Assembly: GCA_021647245.1 (NCBI GenBank)
Contig: JAKIVC010000001.1
Location: 1-64,000, forward strand
Origin: Gammaproteobacteria bacterium
GTDB lineage: Bacteria > Pseudomonadota > Gammaproteobacteria > RBG-16-57-12
DNA: 64,000 bases
Direction: 5' to 3'
How positions within the stretch are numbered: position 1 is the first letter of the stretch; each line of letters starts with the position of its first letter. The notes below the pieces were generated by a model. The model was not told where the DNA came from. It made no database searches and saw only the letters and a list, made by a program, of their open reading frames with translations. Shown here piece by piece: positions 8,512 to 18,875 of the stretch. The translations under genes were made by a program, and so were the position numbers.

Positions 8512-9228
8512 CTAATACCCACAACACTGCTTAAACTGCTTACCACTGTTGCAGGGGCAAGGTTCATCTTGTCCAATTTCCTGCTGAGCCTCGCCTGGCT
8601 GCAGTGGCTGTGCCTCTATCTCTTGCAGTGCCACTAAAATTGCACGACCCAATCCGGCATATCTCTGTAGTGCCTCCGAGTGTAATGCTAATACCTGCTC
8701 AGCTACCTCTTCAAAGCGATAGCTCTGATCATTTAGATCAGAGCAGTACTCCCTCGCCAAACGCTCACTGGCAAAAAAACTCAACAGCAGCACCGTGGTG
8801 CTTTGCTCATCCAACATTGCTTCCGGCGTGTACTCCAGCCACAGCTCATCCAGCCAATCATGGGCACCTAAAAAGCCAGCACACCACTGAGAGAAGGCAC
8901 TACCCGACTGCAAATTATCCATGGTGGCTACCACTGGCCTACACTGCTCGGGGATTTCGACCGACCCTTCCTCAATCTGTTGAGAGATAGAGGCCTGCAA
9001 CTGGCGTATCAGCTCAACAGTTGGCCCTTCTCTGCGGTTACTTTGCCCATCAACCTCGAATACCAGCGGCAACCACTCCGACTCTGCTAGGGTCTCTGGC
9101 ACACAGCCAACCGCAAACAGGAAGCCACACAATGCTGGATACGATAAGCACTGCTCCGACTTGTCATCTGCCAGTGAGCTGGATAACAGGCGTACTTGTG
9201 ATGCAGAAAGAGGCGCGCTATTTCTCAT
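8512..9228 (-). CDS. UPF0149/YecA family protein with SEC-C zinc motif
   Basis: This is a 238-residue cytoplasmic protein. The N-terminal two thirds match the UPF0149 (YgfB/YecA) helical domain, including LCGFLFAVGCVP near residue 40 and FLGAHDWLDELW near 120. It ends in a SEC-C motif, CPCNSGKQFKQCCGY, which binds zinc and in SecA contacts SecB and the ribosome. YecA-type proteins of E. coli have been linked to SecA-like ribosome and translocation contacts. I chose ATG 9228 because AGGA lies 6 bases upstream; ATG 9243 is possible. The gene is divergent from rlmG. Confidence 0.85.
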   Translation of the reverse strand: MRNSAPLSASQVRLLSSSLADDKSEQCLSYPALCGFLFAVGCVPETLAESEWLPLVFEVDGQSNRREGPTVELIRQLQASISQQIEEGSVEIPEQCRPVVATMDNLQSGSAFSQWCAGFLGAHDWLDELWLEYTPEAMLDEQSTTVLLLSFFASERLAREYCSDLNDQSYRFEEVAEQVLALHSEALQRYAGLGRAILVALQEIEAQPLQPGEAQQEIGQDEPCPCNSGKQFKQCCGY

Positions 9229-9311
9229 AGATAGTCCTGACATAAAAAATCGTTTACCTGGGTGCCAGGCGGGTATAATAGCCACTCAGCAACAACCAAA
9301 GCAGCCTCATT

Positions 9312-10454
9312 ATGGCGACACTTAGCGTACCTCAGGGCCAGTTTCGATTAAGCCGGTTCCCCAAACGAGTTCAAGAGCCACTGCGTGCCTGGGATGCTGC
9401 CGATGAATACCTGCTACACACTCTAGCCGAACAGTCGCTCACTCAGAAAATGCCACGCACTCTGTTGATCAACGATAACTTTGGCGCACTGGCTGTAGCA
9501 TTGTCAGAGTACCAACCCACTACCCTGAGTGACTCCTATCTTTCCCAGCAAGGCACATTGAGCAACCTACAGGAGAGTGGCATTGACCCTGACAGGGTCA
9601 CCTTTTGCGACAGCCTCAACTGGCCGCAAGGGGCGTTTGATTTAATCATTATAAAAATACCCAAAAGCCTCGCCATGCTGGAAGATCAACTCTACCGCTT
9701 GCGACCTCTGCTCAATGAGCAGAGTCAGGTCATCGCATCAGCCATGTGCAAACAGATACACCGCTCCACGCTAAAGCTGTTTGAACGTATTATCGGCTCC
9801 ACCCACACCTCTCTGGCCCAAAAAAAAGCACGGCTAATTTTTTCCCAGCCTGATAACCCGCTCATGGCGGGAGAGACCCCCTACCCCAAACACTACACCC
9901 TTGAAGGTACTGACTTCACTCTCGTTAACCACGCCAATGTTTTTTCTCAGGCGAGCCTCGATATTGGCAGTCGATTTTTCCTCGCCCACCTGCCTAAAGA
10001 TATTGGCCAGAAGCGAGTGGTTGACCTAGGGTGTGGCAATGGGGTGATTGGTCTGATCGCGGCCCAATACAACCCCGAGGCAACACTGTTTTTTGTCGAT
10101 GAGTCGTATATGGCGGTCCGCTCTGCCGAGGAGAACTTTAAGGCGGCATTTCCGCAGCGAGAGGCGCAATTTGAGGTGATGAACTGCCTGACAAAGGTTA
10201 AAACGGCGACCGTTGACCTGATCCTCAACAATCCACCGTTCCATCAAAATAGCGCGGTAAGCGGCCATATCGCCTGGCAGATGTTTAAGCAGTCACTGGC
10301 AGCGCTTAGGAGTGGCGGCGAGTTATGGGTCATTGGCAACCGCCACCTGGATTACCACATAAGACTCAAAAAGCTATTTGGTAACTGCAAAGTGGTCAGT
10401 AGCAACAAAAAATTTGTCATACTGAAAAGTGTTAAAAAGAGCCCAGCCTCCTGA
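9312..10454 (+). CDS. rlmG: 23S rRNA (guanine-1835-N2)-methyltransferase RlmG
   Basis: RlmG methylates G1835 of 23S rRNA using SAM. The 380-residue protein has a duplicated Rossmann architecture: a degenerate N-terminal domain (about 1-190) and a catalytic C-terminal domain with motif I VVDLGCGNGVIGL at about residue 237 and the NPPFH motif at about 303, typical of N2-guanine methyltransferases. AWDAADEYLL near the N-terminus and ANVFSQASLDIGSRFFLAHL align closely with E. coli RlmG rather than RsmC. It is divergently arranged with the YecA-like gene, with 83 bases for both promoters. Confidence 0.95.
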   Translation: MATLSVPQGQFRLSRFPKRVQEPLRAWDAADEYLLHTLAEQSLTQKMPRTLLINDNFGALAVALSEYQPTTLSDSYLSQQGTLSNLQESGIDPDRVTFCDSLNWPQGAFDLIIIKIPKSLAMLEDQLYRLRPLLNEQSQVIASAMCKQIHRSTLKLFERIIGSTHTSLAQKKARLIFSQPDNPLMAGETPYPKHYTLEGTDFTLVNHANVFSQASLDIGSRFFLAHLPKDIGQKRVVDLGCGNGVIGLIAAQYNPEATLFFVDESYMAVRSAEENFKAAFPQREAQFEVMNCLTKVKTATVDLILNNPPFHQNSAVSGHIAWQMFKQSLAALRSGGELWVIGNRHLDYHIRLKKLFGNCKVVSSNKKFVILKSVKKSPAS

Positions 10455-10455
10455 T

Positions 10456-10836
10456 CTATTGATTTCTAGGTGCCAGCCCAATGTTCGATTGCATCGAAGC
10501 GATCGCTGGAGAGAGGTTAGAGAGGTAGCCCATGCCCCCTTCCGCGCCTTCAGAGGCGATATAGCCCGCGAGCGACAACATAAAAAATAGCGCCAAACTA
10601 TAACCAAGAGGAGCAAACCAAATTCCCCGCTCTTTGATATCGACCTCGTTGGGCTGTAAAGCGGCCACCATACCCAGCACTGTTAGCACTGTCAGCGAAA
10701 TCAGAAACATCCACATACCCATCGGTGCCAAGGCAAAAAAGAAGTCCGTCACCAACATCAAAATAACTGCTGGAATCCCACCCGCCTTTAAAGCAAATAT
10801 CAGCGAAGTTTTTCGCCGCACACCGATCTCACTCAT
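10456..10836 (-). CDS. Hypothetical inner-membrane protein
   Basis: This 126-residue protein has about three hydrophobic segments (roughly residues 15-50 as two passes, and 75-100). I recognise no family. ATG 10836 follows AGGAG at a 5-base spacing; an upstream in-frame ATG extends it by 8 residues without a better site. It converges on rlmG with no gap and no visible terminator, so the two messages probably overlap. Function unknown. Confidence 0.7.
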   Translation of the reverse strand: MSEIGVRRKTSLIFALKAGGIPAVILMLVTDFFFALAPMGMWMFLISLTVLTVLGMVAALQPNEVDIKERGIWFAPLGYSLALFFMLSLAGYIASEGAEGGMGYLSNLSPAIASMQSNIGLAPRNQ

Positions 10837-10930
10837 AACCACTCCTGCATACGAATACAAATAGAGACCTTTGCGCGATTCATATTTTCTGCTGGAGCAA
10901 AAACTATTTTTCGTACAAAGACCTCATAAT

Positions 10931-10962
10931 AAAACCCCCTGGAGGCCTTCGCTCACAGGGGG
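10931..10962 (-). terminator. Rho-independent terminator of ssb
   Basis: Read on the minus strand: CCCCCTG stem, an inner GAG/CTC extension, CAGGGGG, then TTTT. It lies about 30 bases past the ssb stop codon. Confidence 0.88.
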
Positions 10963-10995
10963 CTTAAATTAAAAGACCAGACTCAACAGACTCAT

Positions 10996-11568
10996 TTAAA
11001 AAGGAATGTCGTCGTCAAAATCATCAAAGTTACCAAAATTCTTGCCACTCTTCTGCGGGGCGGCTTGCCCACCCTGCTGCTGAGGTGCTTGTTGCGGTGG
11101 TGATGGCGCTTGAGTTTGCGACTGTGCCGGGGCCGGGTTATAGTCACCTTGCGGTTGTTGCGCCGGTGCTTGGTTGTAACCACCTTGCTGCTGCTGGGCC
11201 GGATTATCATAACCGCCACCCGTACCACCACCACGACTGCCTAGCATCTGCATTTCACTGGCAATAATTTCTGTGCTGTAGCGATCCTGGCCGCTTTTAT
11301 CCTGCCATTTACGAGTACGCAAACTCCCTTCAATATAGGCTTGCGATCCTTTTTTAAGGTACTCACCGACAATTTCAGCCAAGCGGTTATAAAAAACCAC
11401 ATTGTGCCACTCAGTGCGCTCTCGTTGCTCTCCGGTCTGCTTATCTTTCCAGCTTTCGGAAGTTGCGATGGTCACATTGGCAACGGCTCCGCCGCTCGGC
11501 ATATAACGCACCTCGGGGTCTTTGCCCAGGTTACCCACCAAAATAACCTTGTTAACACCTCTTGCCAT
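10996..11568 (-). CDS. ssb: Single-stranded DNA-binding protein SSB
   Basis: This 190-residue SSB protects single-stranded DNA and recruits replication and repair enzymes. The OB fold covers residues 1-110, opening with [20 protein letters not shown] and including [23 protein letters not shown] Gln/Pro/Gly-rich disordered linker (about 115-180) has several imperfect [12 protein letters not shown]-like repeats. The acidic tip DFDDDIPF is the conserved protein-interaction tail. GGGGAG precedes ATG 11568. It lies downstream of the YajR-type transporter on the same strand, and uvrA is just beyond, a common neighbourhood in this class. Confidence 0.97.
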   Translation of the reverse strand: MARGVNKVILVGNLGKDPEVRYMPSGGAVANVTIATSESWKDKQTGEQRERTEWHNVVFYNRLAEIVGEYLKKGSQAYIEGSLRTRKWQDKSGQDRYSTEIIASEMQMLGSRGGGTGGGYDNPAQQQQGGYNQAPAQQPQGDYNPAPAQSQTQAPSPPQQAPQQQGGQAAPQKSGKNFGNFDDFDDDIPF

Positions 11569-11635
11569 TACGCTATCTCCCCATTTTTACGGTTAGAGCC
11601 GAACGCCCTGATAATTCACCATGATAATGCCTCGC

Positions 11636-13030
11636 CTACCCATCGTCTACGGCAAATTTTAATAACCCCTCACGGTCGAGAGTATGCAGGTCTACTTTTA
11701 AGTAGGCAACACCTGTTTCCGTAAGAATATTAATCTCGCTAACCCCCTTGATCGCAGCCATCTGTTCGGTTAGTTGTGCGGCACGCGCCTCATCTACATC
11801 TCCAACACGCACCATATAACTGCTCAGATAGCTGGGGTTCTGCATGGTTGCGGCTGCAATCAGCCACAACACGCCCATGAAGGCACATAGAGCAAAGACC
11901 GCTTCCATACCAAATTCACCGTGCAACCAACCACCCAGTGCGCCACCGACAAAAGCACCAAAAAACTGTGAACTGGAGTAGACCCCCATCGCAGTGCCCT
12001 TACGATCCGGCTTTACGGTTTTAGCCACCAGCGAGGGGAGTGATGCTTCCAGGGTATTAAAGGCGATAAAAAAGATCAGCAGTGCCGCAATAATGCCATA
12101 GAGACTTTGATGGGCAAACACCAGCAGCAACTGGGCAACTACCAACGCGGCAATCGCGCCGACGAACACCTGCTTCATCTTACGTTTTTTCTCCGCAATG
12201 ATAATAAATGGCACCATCAAGCCCAACGCCAACACCAGCACTGGGAAATAGACATACCAGTGGTCCGCCGATGCCAGCCCGCCAAAGTCTCGCAGTGCCA
12301 GCGGTGTAACCACAAAGGTAGCGGTCAACATGGTGTGCAGAACTAAAATACCGAAGTCCAGGCGCAACAGCTGCTTATCTTTCAGCACACTTTTGAAGAG
12401 TGCGGGTACCGGTTCGGTATCACGGTGGAAACGGCTTTTGGCGGGCGTGGGGACAATCGCTAGCAATACCACAATCGCCAGAATCGCCATTACCCCGGTC
12501 AACCAGAAAATACCATCAACACCGATCCATTGATCCAGCACGGGGCCAAGCACCAAAGAGAAGGCGAATGACATGCCGATACTCATACCAATAACGGCCA
12601 TGGCTCGTAAGCGGTGCTCTTCACGGGTCAGGTCTGAGGTAAGCGCCATAATCACCGCCGCAATCGCCCCGGCCCCCTGAATGGCTCGCCCCAGAATAAC
12701 CCCGTAGATTGAATCTGACATCGCCGCGATGACGCTTCCTATCGCGAAGATGACCAGACCAAGAATGATCATCGGCTTGCGGCCAAAGCGATCCGAAAGC
12801 ATACCAAATGGAATCTGCAAAATAGCCTGGGTCAGACCATAAATGCCGATTGCCAGCCCCACCATAAACGGTGTAACGCCTTCAAGTTGCTCTGCATACA
12901 GAGCAAACACCGGCAAAATCATAAACAGGCCCAGCATACGCAGTGCGTAAATACTGGCCAACGAGGAGACCGCCCTCTTTTCGAGAGGGGTCATGGCATC
13001 AATTTGTATCTCTTGTTCGTGCTTTTTCAC
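11636..13030 (-). CDS. yajR: YajR-type MFS transporter with C-terminal YAM domain
   Basis: This 12-helix major facilitator exporter of about 464 residues has motif A GMLSDRFGRKPMI after TM2 and GRAIQGAGAIAAVIMAL in TM4-5. The pore part ends at about residue 390. A C-terminal ferredoxin-like YAM domain follows, ending ILTETGVAYLKVDLHTLD, a feature of E. coli YajR; the whole protein aligns with YajR including KKRKMKQVFV. The physiological substrate of YajR is not established. I chose GTG 13030, which has a GGA upstream; ATG 12994 (MTPLEKRA) is a good alternative. Divergent from uvrA. Confidence 0.9.
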   Translation of the reverse strand: MKKHEQEIQIDAMTPLEKRAVSSLASIYALRMLGLFMILPVFALYAEQLEGVTPFMVGLAIGIYGLTQAILQIPFGMLSDRFGRKPMIILGLVIFAIGSVIAAMSDSIYGVILGRAIQGAGAIAAVIMALTSDLTREEHRLRAMAVIGMSIGMSFAFSLVLGPVLDQWIGVDGIFWLTGVMAILAIVVLLAIVPTPAKSRFHRDTEPVPALFKSVLKDKQLLRLDFGILVLHTMLTATFVVTPLALRDFGGLASADHWYVYFPVLVLALGLMVPFIIIAEKKRKMKQVFVGAIAALVVAQLLLVFAHQSLYGIIAALLIFFIAFNTLEASLPSLVAKTVKPDRKGTAMGVYSSSQFFGAFVGGALGGWLHGEFGMEAVFALCAFMGVLWLIAAATMQNPSYLSSYMVRVGDVDEARAAQLTEQMAAIKGVSEINILTETGVAYLKVDLHTLDREGLLKFAVDDG

Positions 13031-13110
13031 AAAAATTCCAACTCTGAATTTACCCAAGGGCGTAAAAAAGCCGTATAGTAGCAGGTTCTCCGACATTGCG
13101 AAAATAACCG

Positions 13111-15936
13111 ATGGAAATTATCAAGATTCAGGGTGCACGCACCCACAATTTGAAAAATATCGACCTGGAACTCCCCCGTAACAAGTTAATTGTAATTACC
13201 GGGCTATCGGGTTCCGGCAAGTCGTCCCTGGCATTTGATACCATTTATGCTGAGGGGCAACGACGCTATGTGGAGTCACTTTCAAGTTATGCCCGCCAAT
13301 TCCTCTCCATGATGGAGAAGCCCGACGTGGACCATATCGAAGGTCTCTCGCCGGCCATCTCCATAGAGCAGAAGACCACCTCGCATAATCCGCGCTCAAC
13401 CGTGGGCACCGTGACCGAAATTTATGACTACCTGCGCCTGCTGTTTGCACGGGCGGGTGAACCGCGCTGCCCGACACACGGCAATGTATTGGAGGCGCAG
13501 ACCGTCAGCCAGATGGTCGACCAGGTGTTGGCACTGCCCGAGGGGGTTAAGTTAATGCTCCTCGCGCCGGTGGTAAAAGCCAGAAAAGGCGAGCACCTCA
13601 GCACCTTGGCCGAGCTACGCGCCAATGGTTTTATTCGCGCCCGAATCAATGGTGAAATTCTTGAGCTCGACGATGTCCCGCCACTAGAGCTGCACAAAAA
13701 GCATACGATTGAGGTGGTGGTTGATCGCTTCAAAGTGCGTGGTGGACTCAAACAGCGCCTTGCTGAATCGTTCGAAACCGCACTTAATCTGGCCGATGGC
13801 CTCGCACGCATTGCCTACATGGAGGAGGCGCAAGAGGAGATTCTCTTCTCTGCCAATTTCGCCTGCCCACAGTGTGGCTTTAGCCTCACCGAGCTTGAAC
13901 CGCGCATGTTCTCTTTCAATAATCCGGCGGGTGCCTGCCCTGATTGTGACGGCTTGGGTGTAAAACAGTTTTTTGACCCCGCCAAAGTGGTCAGCTCGCC
14001 CACTCTCTCCCTTCCAGGGGGCGCTGTACGCGGTTGGGACCGCCGCAATGGCTACTACTTCAGCATGCTGACCTCCCTTGCTGAGCACTTCAATTTTGAT
14101 ATCGAGCTGCCCTTTCTAGAGCTTCCCGAAAAGATACAAAATGTTGTTTTATACGGCAGTAATGATGAGATTATCAGCTTCAAATTCCAGGGAGAACGCG
14201 GTAAAAAAACCATCCGTGAGCACCCTTTCGAAGGGGTCATTAACAACATGGAGCGCCGTTATAAAGAGACCGACTCCAACGTGGTACGCGAAGAGCTCTC
14301 CAAATTTCTTAACAGCCACTCCTGCCCCGCGTGCAAGGGGAGCCGATTATCACTGGCATCGCGGAATGTATTTATTGCCCGCTCTACACTTCCCGAAGTG
14401 ACTGAGATGCCTATCGGTACCGCGCAAGGTTTTTTCGAGCAGCTAACACTCCCCGGACGCAAAGGAGAGATTGCCGATAAAATCGTCAGTGAGATCAACC
14501 TACGCCTTAAGTTTCTGGTTAATGTTGGACTGGAGTATCTCTCGCTGGACCGCAGCGCCGATACGCTCTCTGGTGGTGAGGCACAACGTATTCGCCTGGC
14601 TAGTCAAATCGGTGCAGGGCTGGTAGGTGTGATGTATGTACTGGATGAGCCCTCCATCGGCCTGCATCAACGGGATAACGAACGACTGCTCAACACCCTC
14701 ATCTATCTGCGCGATTTGGGTAATACCGTCATCGTGGTCGAACATGATGAAGAGGCGGTTCTGCTGGCAGATCATGTGCTCGATATTGGGCCGGGTGCCG
14801 GTGTGCATGGTGGCAATATTATCGCTCAGGGCACACCACAGGAGGTGATGGATAACCCTAACTCCATCACCGGCCAGTACCTCTCCGGAAAATTGAAAAT
14901 TGCAATTCCGAAACAGCGCAAACCTTTCGATCCCGAGCGCTGCCTACAACTGTTTGGCGCACAAAGTCACAATCTAAAATCAGTCAATCTGGAGATTCCG
15001 CTGGGCATTATGACCGCCATCACCGGGGTCTCCGGCTCAGGAAAGTCGACTCTAATCAACCGCACGCTCTATCCGCTACTGGCTAACAGCCTCAATCGAG
15101 CCGAAATGACAGCGGCAAAATATAGCTCAATCGAAGGCCTGCAGTATCTTGATAAAGTGGTCGATATTGACCAATCACCCATTGGTCGCACCCCTCGCTC
15201 CAACCCGGCCACCTACACAGGGCTCTTCACGCCGATCCGTGAACTGCTCGCCGGCACTCAGGAGTCACGCACGCGTGGCTACACGCCGGGGCGCTTCAGT
15301 TTCAATGTAAAAGGGGGACGCTGTGAGGCGTGCCAGGGGGATGGCATGATCAAGGTGGAGATGCACTTCCTACCCGACATCTACGTCCCTTGTGATGCCT
15401 GCAAAGGTAAGCGCTATAATCGCGAAACCCTGGATATCACCTATAAAGGGAAAAACATCAACCAGATCCTCGAAATGACCGTCGAGGATGCCCGTGAGTT
15501 TTTTGATGCCATCCCGTCTGTTGCACGAAAGCTGCAAACTTTGATGGATGTGGGGCTGAGCTACATTCGACTGGGACAGAGTGCCACCACCCTCTCGGGA
15601 GGCGAAGCACAGCGGGTTAAACTCTCCCGCGAACTCTCCAAACGAGATACCGGTAAAACCATCTATATTCTGGATGAACCCACCACCGGGCTGCACTTCC
15701 ACGATATCGCCCAACTGCTCAAAGTGTTAGTGCGACTCAAGGAGCATGGCAATACTATTGTGGTGATTGAGCACAACCTCGATGTGATCAAAACAGCAGA
15801 CTGGGTTATCGACCTCGGTCCCGAAGGGGGAGATAAGGGTGGGGCCATTATTGCCGCCGGAACGCCAGAAGAGGTAGCAAGAGAAGCGCACTCCCACACT
15901 GGGCGGTTTCTCGCCCCGGTGCTGGATAACGGCTGA
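13111..15936 (+). CDS. uvrA: UvrABC excinuclease subunit A
   Basis: UvrA is the damage-recognition ATPase of nucleotide excision repair and hands lesions to UvrB. The 941-residue protein has two ABC modules: Walker [13 protein letters not shown] near residue 31 and [10 protein letters not shown] near 640, with signature LSGGEAQRI near 488 and LSGGEAQRV near 830. Zinc-binding CPQCGF..CPDC lies near 253-280 and [14 protein letters not shown] near 740-765. All catalytic motifs look intact and length is normal. Divergent from yajR with an 80-base shared promoter region. Confidence 0.98.
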   Translation: MEIIKIQGARTHNLKNIDLELPRNKLIVITGLSGSGKSSLAFDTIYAEGQRRYVESLSSYARQFLSMMEKPDVDHIEGLSPAISIEQKTTSHNPRSTVGTVTEIYDYLRLLFARAGEPRCPTHGNVLEAQTVSQMVDQVLALPEGVKLMLLAPVVKARKGEHLSTLAELRANGFIRARINGEILELDDVPPLELHKKHTIEVVVDRFKVRGGLKQRLAESFETALNLADGLARIAYMEEAQEEILFSANFACPQCGFSLTELEPRMFSFNNPAGACPDCDGLGVKQFFDPAKVVSSPTLSLPGGAVRGWDRRNGYYFSMLTSLAEHFNFDIELPFLELPEKIQNVVLYGSNDEIISFKFQGERGKKTIREHPFEGVINNMERRYKETDSNVVREELSKFLNSHSCPACKGSRLSLASRNVFIARSTLPEVTEMPIGTAQGFFEQLTLPGRKGEIADKIVSEINLRLKFLVNVGLEYLSLDRSADTLSGGEAQRIRLASQIGAGLVGVMYVLDEPSIGLHQRDNERLLNTLIYLRDLGNTVIVVEHDEEAVLLADHVLDIGPGAGVHGGNIIAQGTPQEVMDNPNSITGQYLSGKLKIAIPKQRKPFDPERCLQLFGAQSHNLKSVNLEIPLGIMTAITGVSGSGKSTLINRTLYPLLANSLNRAEMTAAKYSSIEGLQYLDKVVDIDQSPIGRTPRSNPATYTGLFTPIRELLAGTQESRTRGYTPGRFSFNVKGGRCEACQGDGMIKVEMHFLPDIYVPCDACKGKRYNRETLDITYKGKNINQILEMTVEDAREFFDAIPSVARKLQTLMDVGLSYIRLGQSATTLSGGEAQRVKLSRELSKRDTGKTIYILDEPTTGLHFHDIAQLLKVLVRLKEHGNTIVVIEHNLDVIKTADWVIDLGPEGGDKGGAIIAAGTPEEVAREAHSHTGRFLAPVLDNG

Positions 15937-16057
15937 TCAAATTGGCTGCCGAGTAGACCTCAAAGTGGCCTTGTAAAATATGCGCGCCAAACCATTGGTA
16001 AACGGAATAGAGAGTGGTAGACTCTTAATCCATAACCCCATGAGTTAATAGCCTAAG

Positions 16058-16477
16058 ATGATAAGCCGCACTGGAAAGCACGCCCTACAAATTCTCGGCC
16101 ACCTGGTAAAGAACCAGGGTACCTGGATTTCTGGCCAGGATATTGCCACGGCAACCGATATACCCGCCAACTACCTGGGCAAAATACTGAACAATCTCGC
16201 CAAACATGGGTTTGTCGAGTCACGTAAAGGCTGGGGCGGCGGATTTACCATTCGGGACGAGGCGATGGCACGTCCTATCAATGAAGCACTGGAAGTGGTC
16301 GAAGGGCCAACTGCTGCCGAATCAAAAGAGTGTGCCTATGGTCTTGGCCAATGCAATGACGACCAGCCCTGCCCCCTGCACCAGCACTTCAAACCTATCC
16401 GCGCCGCTTTCGAGGAGATGCTCAGCAGCGTCACTGTGCGCGACATCTGCTCACTGGACGAAAAAATTGATCTGTAG
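16058..16477 (+). CDS. Rrf2-family iron-sulfur transcription regulator
   Basis: This 139-residue Rrf2-family regulator has a winged helix at residues 1-80: ISRTGKHALQILGHL, then the recognition region IPANYLGKILNNLAKHGFVES. Three cysteines in ECAYGLGQCNDDQPCPLH (about residues 92-109) are placed as in cluster-binding members such as NsrR, RsrR and IscR, so it probably senses nitric oxide, oxygen or iron-sulfur status through a cluster. NsrR-like function is possible, but the spacing does not settle which. No partner gene adjoins it; its regulon is probably elsewhere. It converges on queC. Confidence 0.88.
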   Translation: MISRTGKHALQILGHLVKNQGTWISGQDIATATDIPANYLGKILNNLAKHGFVESRKGWGGGFTIRDEAMARPINEALEVVEGPTAAESKECAYGLGQCNDDQPCPLHQHFKPIRAAFEEMLSSVTVRDICSLDEKIDL

Positions 16478-16484
16478 CGCCACG

Positions 16485-16507
16485 CCAACTCATTTGTAAC
16501 GAGTTGG
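16485..16507. terminator. Hairpin between convergent Rrf2 gene and queC
   Basis: CCAACTC-N9-GAGTTGG is a perfect 7-bp stem covering the queC stop codon, just after the Rrf2 gene. It lacks a long T-run on either side, so it is a possible weak bidirectional terminator only. Confidence 0.4.
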
Positions 16508-17161
16508 ATCAACGATACCGGCATCGGAAAAACCCTGTTTACGCAGACGACATGAATCGCAGACACCACAGGCATCACCACGCTCATCCGCCTGATAACA
16601 TGAGACCGTCACCCCATAATCAACACCTAACACCGTCCCCTTACGGATAATATCGCCTTTGCTCAACTCAAGCAGTGGCGTATGAAGCGTCATGGGATCG
16701 CCCTCTACCGCTCTTTTCGTTGCAAGGTTTGCCATCGCTGAAAATGCCGACATAAACTCAGGCCGGCAATCAGGGTAACCCGAATAATCAACCGCATTCA
16801 CGCCGATAAAAATATCATCTGCCTCAAGCACCTCGGCCCAGCCCAGCGCATAAGAGAGGAAAATGGTATTACGGGCGGGAACATAGGTGATGGGAATACC
16901 TTCTGACAAAGAAGCCGGCACATCAATCGTGTGGTCAGTCAGTGCCGAGCCACCAATGTCTGCAAAATCGAGAGGAATAATAAGGTGTTGAACAACACCT
17001 TGCTGCTTGGCAATACCGGATGCTGCCACCAGCTCGCTCTCATGGCGCTGCCCATAACGAAAACTTAGCGCATAACATGCATACCCCTGAGCCTGTGCGA
17101 TAGCCAAAACGGTTGCTGAATCCAGCCCCCCGGAAAGCAATATGACCGCTTTTTTACTCAT
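16490..17161 (-). CDS. queC: 7-cyano-7-deazaguanine synthase QueC
   Basis: QueC converts 7-carboxy-7-deazaguanine to preQ0 using ATP and ammonia, on the way to queuosine in tRNA. The 223-residue protein has the PP-loop [10 protein letters not shown] at residues 7-16 and the zinc site [20 protein letters not shown] (about residues 188-207) with four cysteines, all present. Its start overlaps the queE stop by 4 bases (ATGA), so the two are coupled. queD is not in the window. Confidence 0.97.
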   Translation of the reverse strand: MSKKAVILLSGGLDSATVLAIAQAQGYACYALSFRYGQRHESELVAASGIAKQQGVVQHLIIPLDFADIGGSALTDHTIDVPASLSEGIPITYVPARNTIFLSYALGWAEVLEADDIFIGVNAVDYSGYPDCRPEFMSAFSAMANLATKRAVEGDPMTLHTPLLELSKGDIIRKGTVLGVDYGVTVSCYQADERGDACGVCDSCRLRKQGFSDAGIVDPTRYK

Positions 17162-17799
17162 CGCCCCTCAGCCTCCCCCCAGAGAATCTTATGTAACTGC
17201 ATTTGAAAACGAACCGGAAGGTGGTCATCAATAATCCACTGCGCTAACTCAGCAGGCTGTTGCTGGGAAAAGCTGGGGGAGAAGAGCACTTCACAGCAGG
17301 CGGGCAGATCGTGGTGCAGTACAATCTCCTTTGCCCACAGATAGTCTTCGCGATTGCAGATGACAAACTTAACTTGGTCCTGAGGTGTCAGAGATGAGAT
17401 GTTCTCATAGAGGTTTTTTTCCATCTCACCGGAAGCCGGTGTTTTAAGGTCCATTACCTTGATCACACGACTATCGACATCACTCACATCAAGTGCACCG
17501 CTGGTCTCAAGAGAGACCTCATAGCCCTTATCACACAGCTGACTCAATAGCGCCAGAACACCCTTCTGTGCCAGTGGCTCGCCGCCGGTCACACAGACGT
17601 GATGAACATGAAATGCCTCAACCCGCCTGACAACTTCACCCAACGCCATCTGCTCACCACCCTGAAAAGCGTATTGGGTATCACAGTAGTGGCAGCGAAG
17701 TGGGCAACCGGTTAAGCGAATAAAAGCCGTTGGGAAGCCGATGCTGCGGGATTCACCCTGTAGTGAAACAAAAATTTCACTCATGCGAAGAGAACTCAT
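17158..17799 (-). CDS. queE: 7-carboxy-7-deazaguanine synthase QueE
   Basis: QueE is a radical SAM enzyme that rearranges 6-carboxytetrahydropterin to the deazaguanine core. [15 protein letters not shown] near residue 30 holds the CxxxCxxC cluster motif, and VCVTGGEPL lies near residue 70. Length is about 213 residues. Start is uncertain: ATG 17799 ([10 protein letters not shown]) or ATG 17784 (MSEIF), neither with a strong ribosome site. A terminator lies just upstream, after cpoB, so queE-queC should have its own promoter in the roughly 50 bases between. Confidence 0.95.
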   Translation of the reverse strand: MSSLRMSEIFVSLQGESRSIGFPTAFIRLTGCPLRCHYCDTQYAFQGGEQMALGEVVRRVEAFHVHHVCVTGGEPLAQKGVLALLSQLCDKGYEVSLETSGALDVSDVDSRVIKVMDLKTPASGEMEKNLYENISSLTPQDQVKFVICNREDYLWAKEIVLHHDLPACCEVLFSPSFSQQQPAELAQWIIDDHLPVRFQMQLHKILWGEAEGR

Positions 17800-17821
17800 A
17801 CACAATCACTCGATATGATGG

Positions 17822-17845
17822 AAAAACACCCCAGAAAAGGGGTGT
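17822..17845 (-). terminator. Rho-independent terminator after the tol-pal-cpoB run
   Basis: Minus strand: ACACCCC-TTTTCT-GGGGTGT followed by TTTT, 11 bases beyond the cpoB stop codon. It marks the end of the tolQRAB-pal-cpoB transcript. Confidence 0.92.
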
Positions 17846-17855
17846 AAGTTGTGCT

Positions 17856-18875
17856 TTACAAATTAGCCGCACGCAACATTTGTATACGCTGTTCAGCCAA
17901 ACCTGCTGCGGCACTTTGCGGATATTCATTAATCAGCTGTTGCAGTATTTCACGACACTCACCCCAGCGCTTTTGCTCATATAAACTGTAACCACTCTTA
18001 AGCATTGCGTCAGGGCGTTTGCGGGCAGATTTATCTGCAATCACCTGAGAAAATGACTCAATTGCCTGGTCGAAAAGGCGACTGACATAGTAGGCCTCAC
18101 CCAGCCAATATTGAGCATTCTGCTGGTACTCTCCCGTTGGATAACGCTGCAAAAATGAGGAGAAAGCAGTGATTGACTGCTCATAGTTACCCGCCATCAG
18201 CAGGTCAAGTGCCTTTTGGTAGTCAGACTGCTCTTGCAGTGGGTTGATCGGCTCCGGTGGCTTAGCTGCGGCTAAATCCGCGCTAGGCGCGCCGTTATCG
18301 GCAACCCCCACACCACCTCCCGTTACCGGCAGAGGTGTAATCACAGCGGCCCCTGCCTCCACAGAAAGCGCACCGTTAGATGCCGCATCTACACCCTGCT
18401 CAGTCAGACCAGAGCCAGCCGCCCCATCCACCACCCCTGCCAACTCACCCTCGGGTAATGCCGCCGTGACATCGGCCACAGCCGCTGTTGGCAAGGAGAG
18501 CCGTTTGAAGCTCTTTTGCAGGCTGCCAATACGCTGGTCAAGGTCAATATAGAGGCTGCGCTGACGCTGCTTAATACCCTCAATACCGTGCTGCTGTTGC
18601 TCCTGCTCGCCACGAAGTTGCTGCACCTCGAGCTGCAAGGCATCCAGCCGCTGGTATAGATCAATCAAGGCATCATTATCCAGCTTACGTTCAAGAAGGC
18701 TCAACCGTTGCTCCACACTCAGCGGCTTTGCAACGTAAACAGCCGCTTGTTGTTGTGGCTTGGCGGTTAAATCAACCACCGGCACATCCGCAGAGAGAGT
18801 GCCCGAAAAAACAGCCGCAAACAAAACACCCACGGTGGGTAATCGATGCTTAAATAGATCCACCAGCAACCTCAA
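17856..18875 (-). CDS. cpoB: Tol-Pal system protein CpoB (YbgF)
   Basis: CpoB is the periplasmic partner of TolA that links peptidoglycan synthesis by PBP1B to outer-membrane constriction. The 339-residue protein has a signal sequence to about residue 29, a coiled-coil trimerisation segment (about 50-125), and a long Ala/Pro/Gly linker (about 135-215), longer than in E. coli. C-terminal TPR repeats (about 215-335) start QSDYQKALDLLMAGNYEQSI and include GEYQQNAQYWLGEAYY. It follows pal with no gap and is the last gene before the terminator. Confidence 0.94.
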   Translation of the reverse strand: MRLLVDLFKHRLPTVGVLFAAVFSGTLSADVPVVDLTAKPQQQAAVYVAKPLSVEQRLSLLERKLDNDALIDLYQRLDALQLEVQQLRGEQEQQQHGIEGIKQRQRSLYIDLDQRIGSLQKSFKRLSLPTAAVADVTAALPEGELAGVVDGAAGSGLTEQGVDAASNGALSVEAGAAVITPLPVTGGGVGVADNGAPSADLAAAKPPEPINPLQEQSDYQKALDLLMAGNYEQSITAFSSFLQRYPTGEYQQNAQYWLGEAYYVSRLFDQAIESFSQVIADKSARKRPDAMLKSGYSLYEQKRWGECREILQQLINEYPQSAAAGLAEQRIQMLRAANL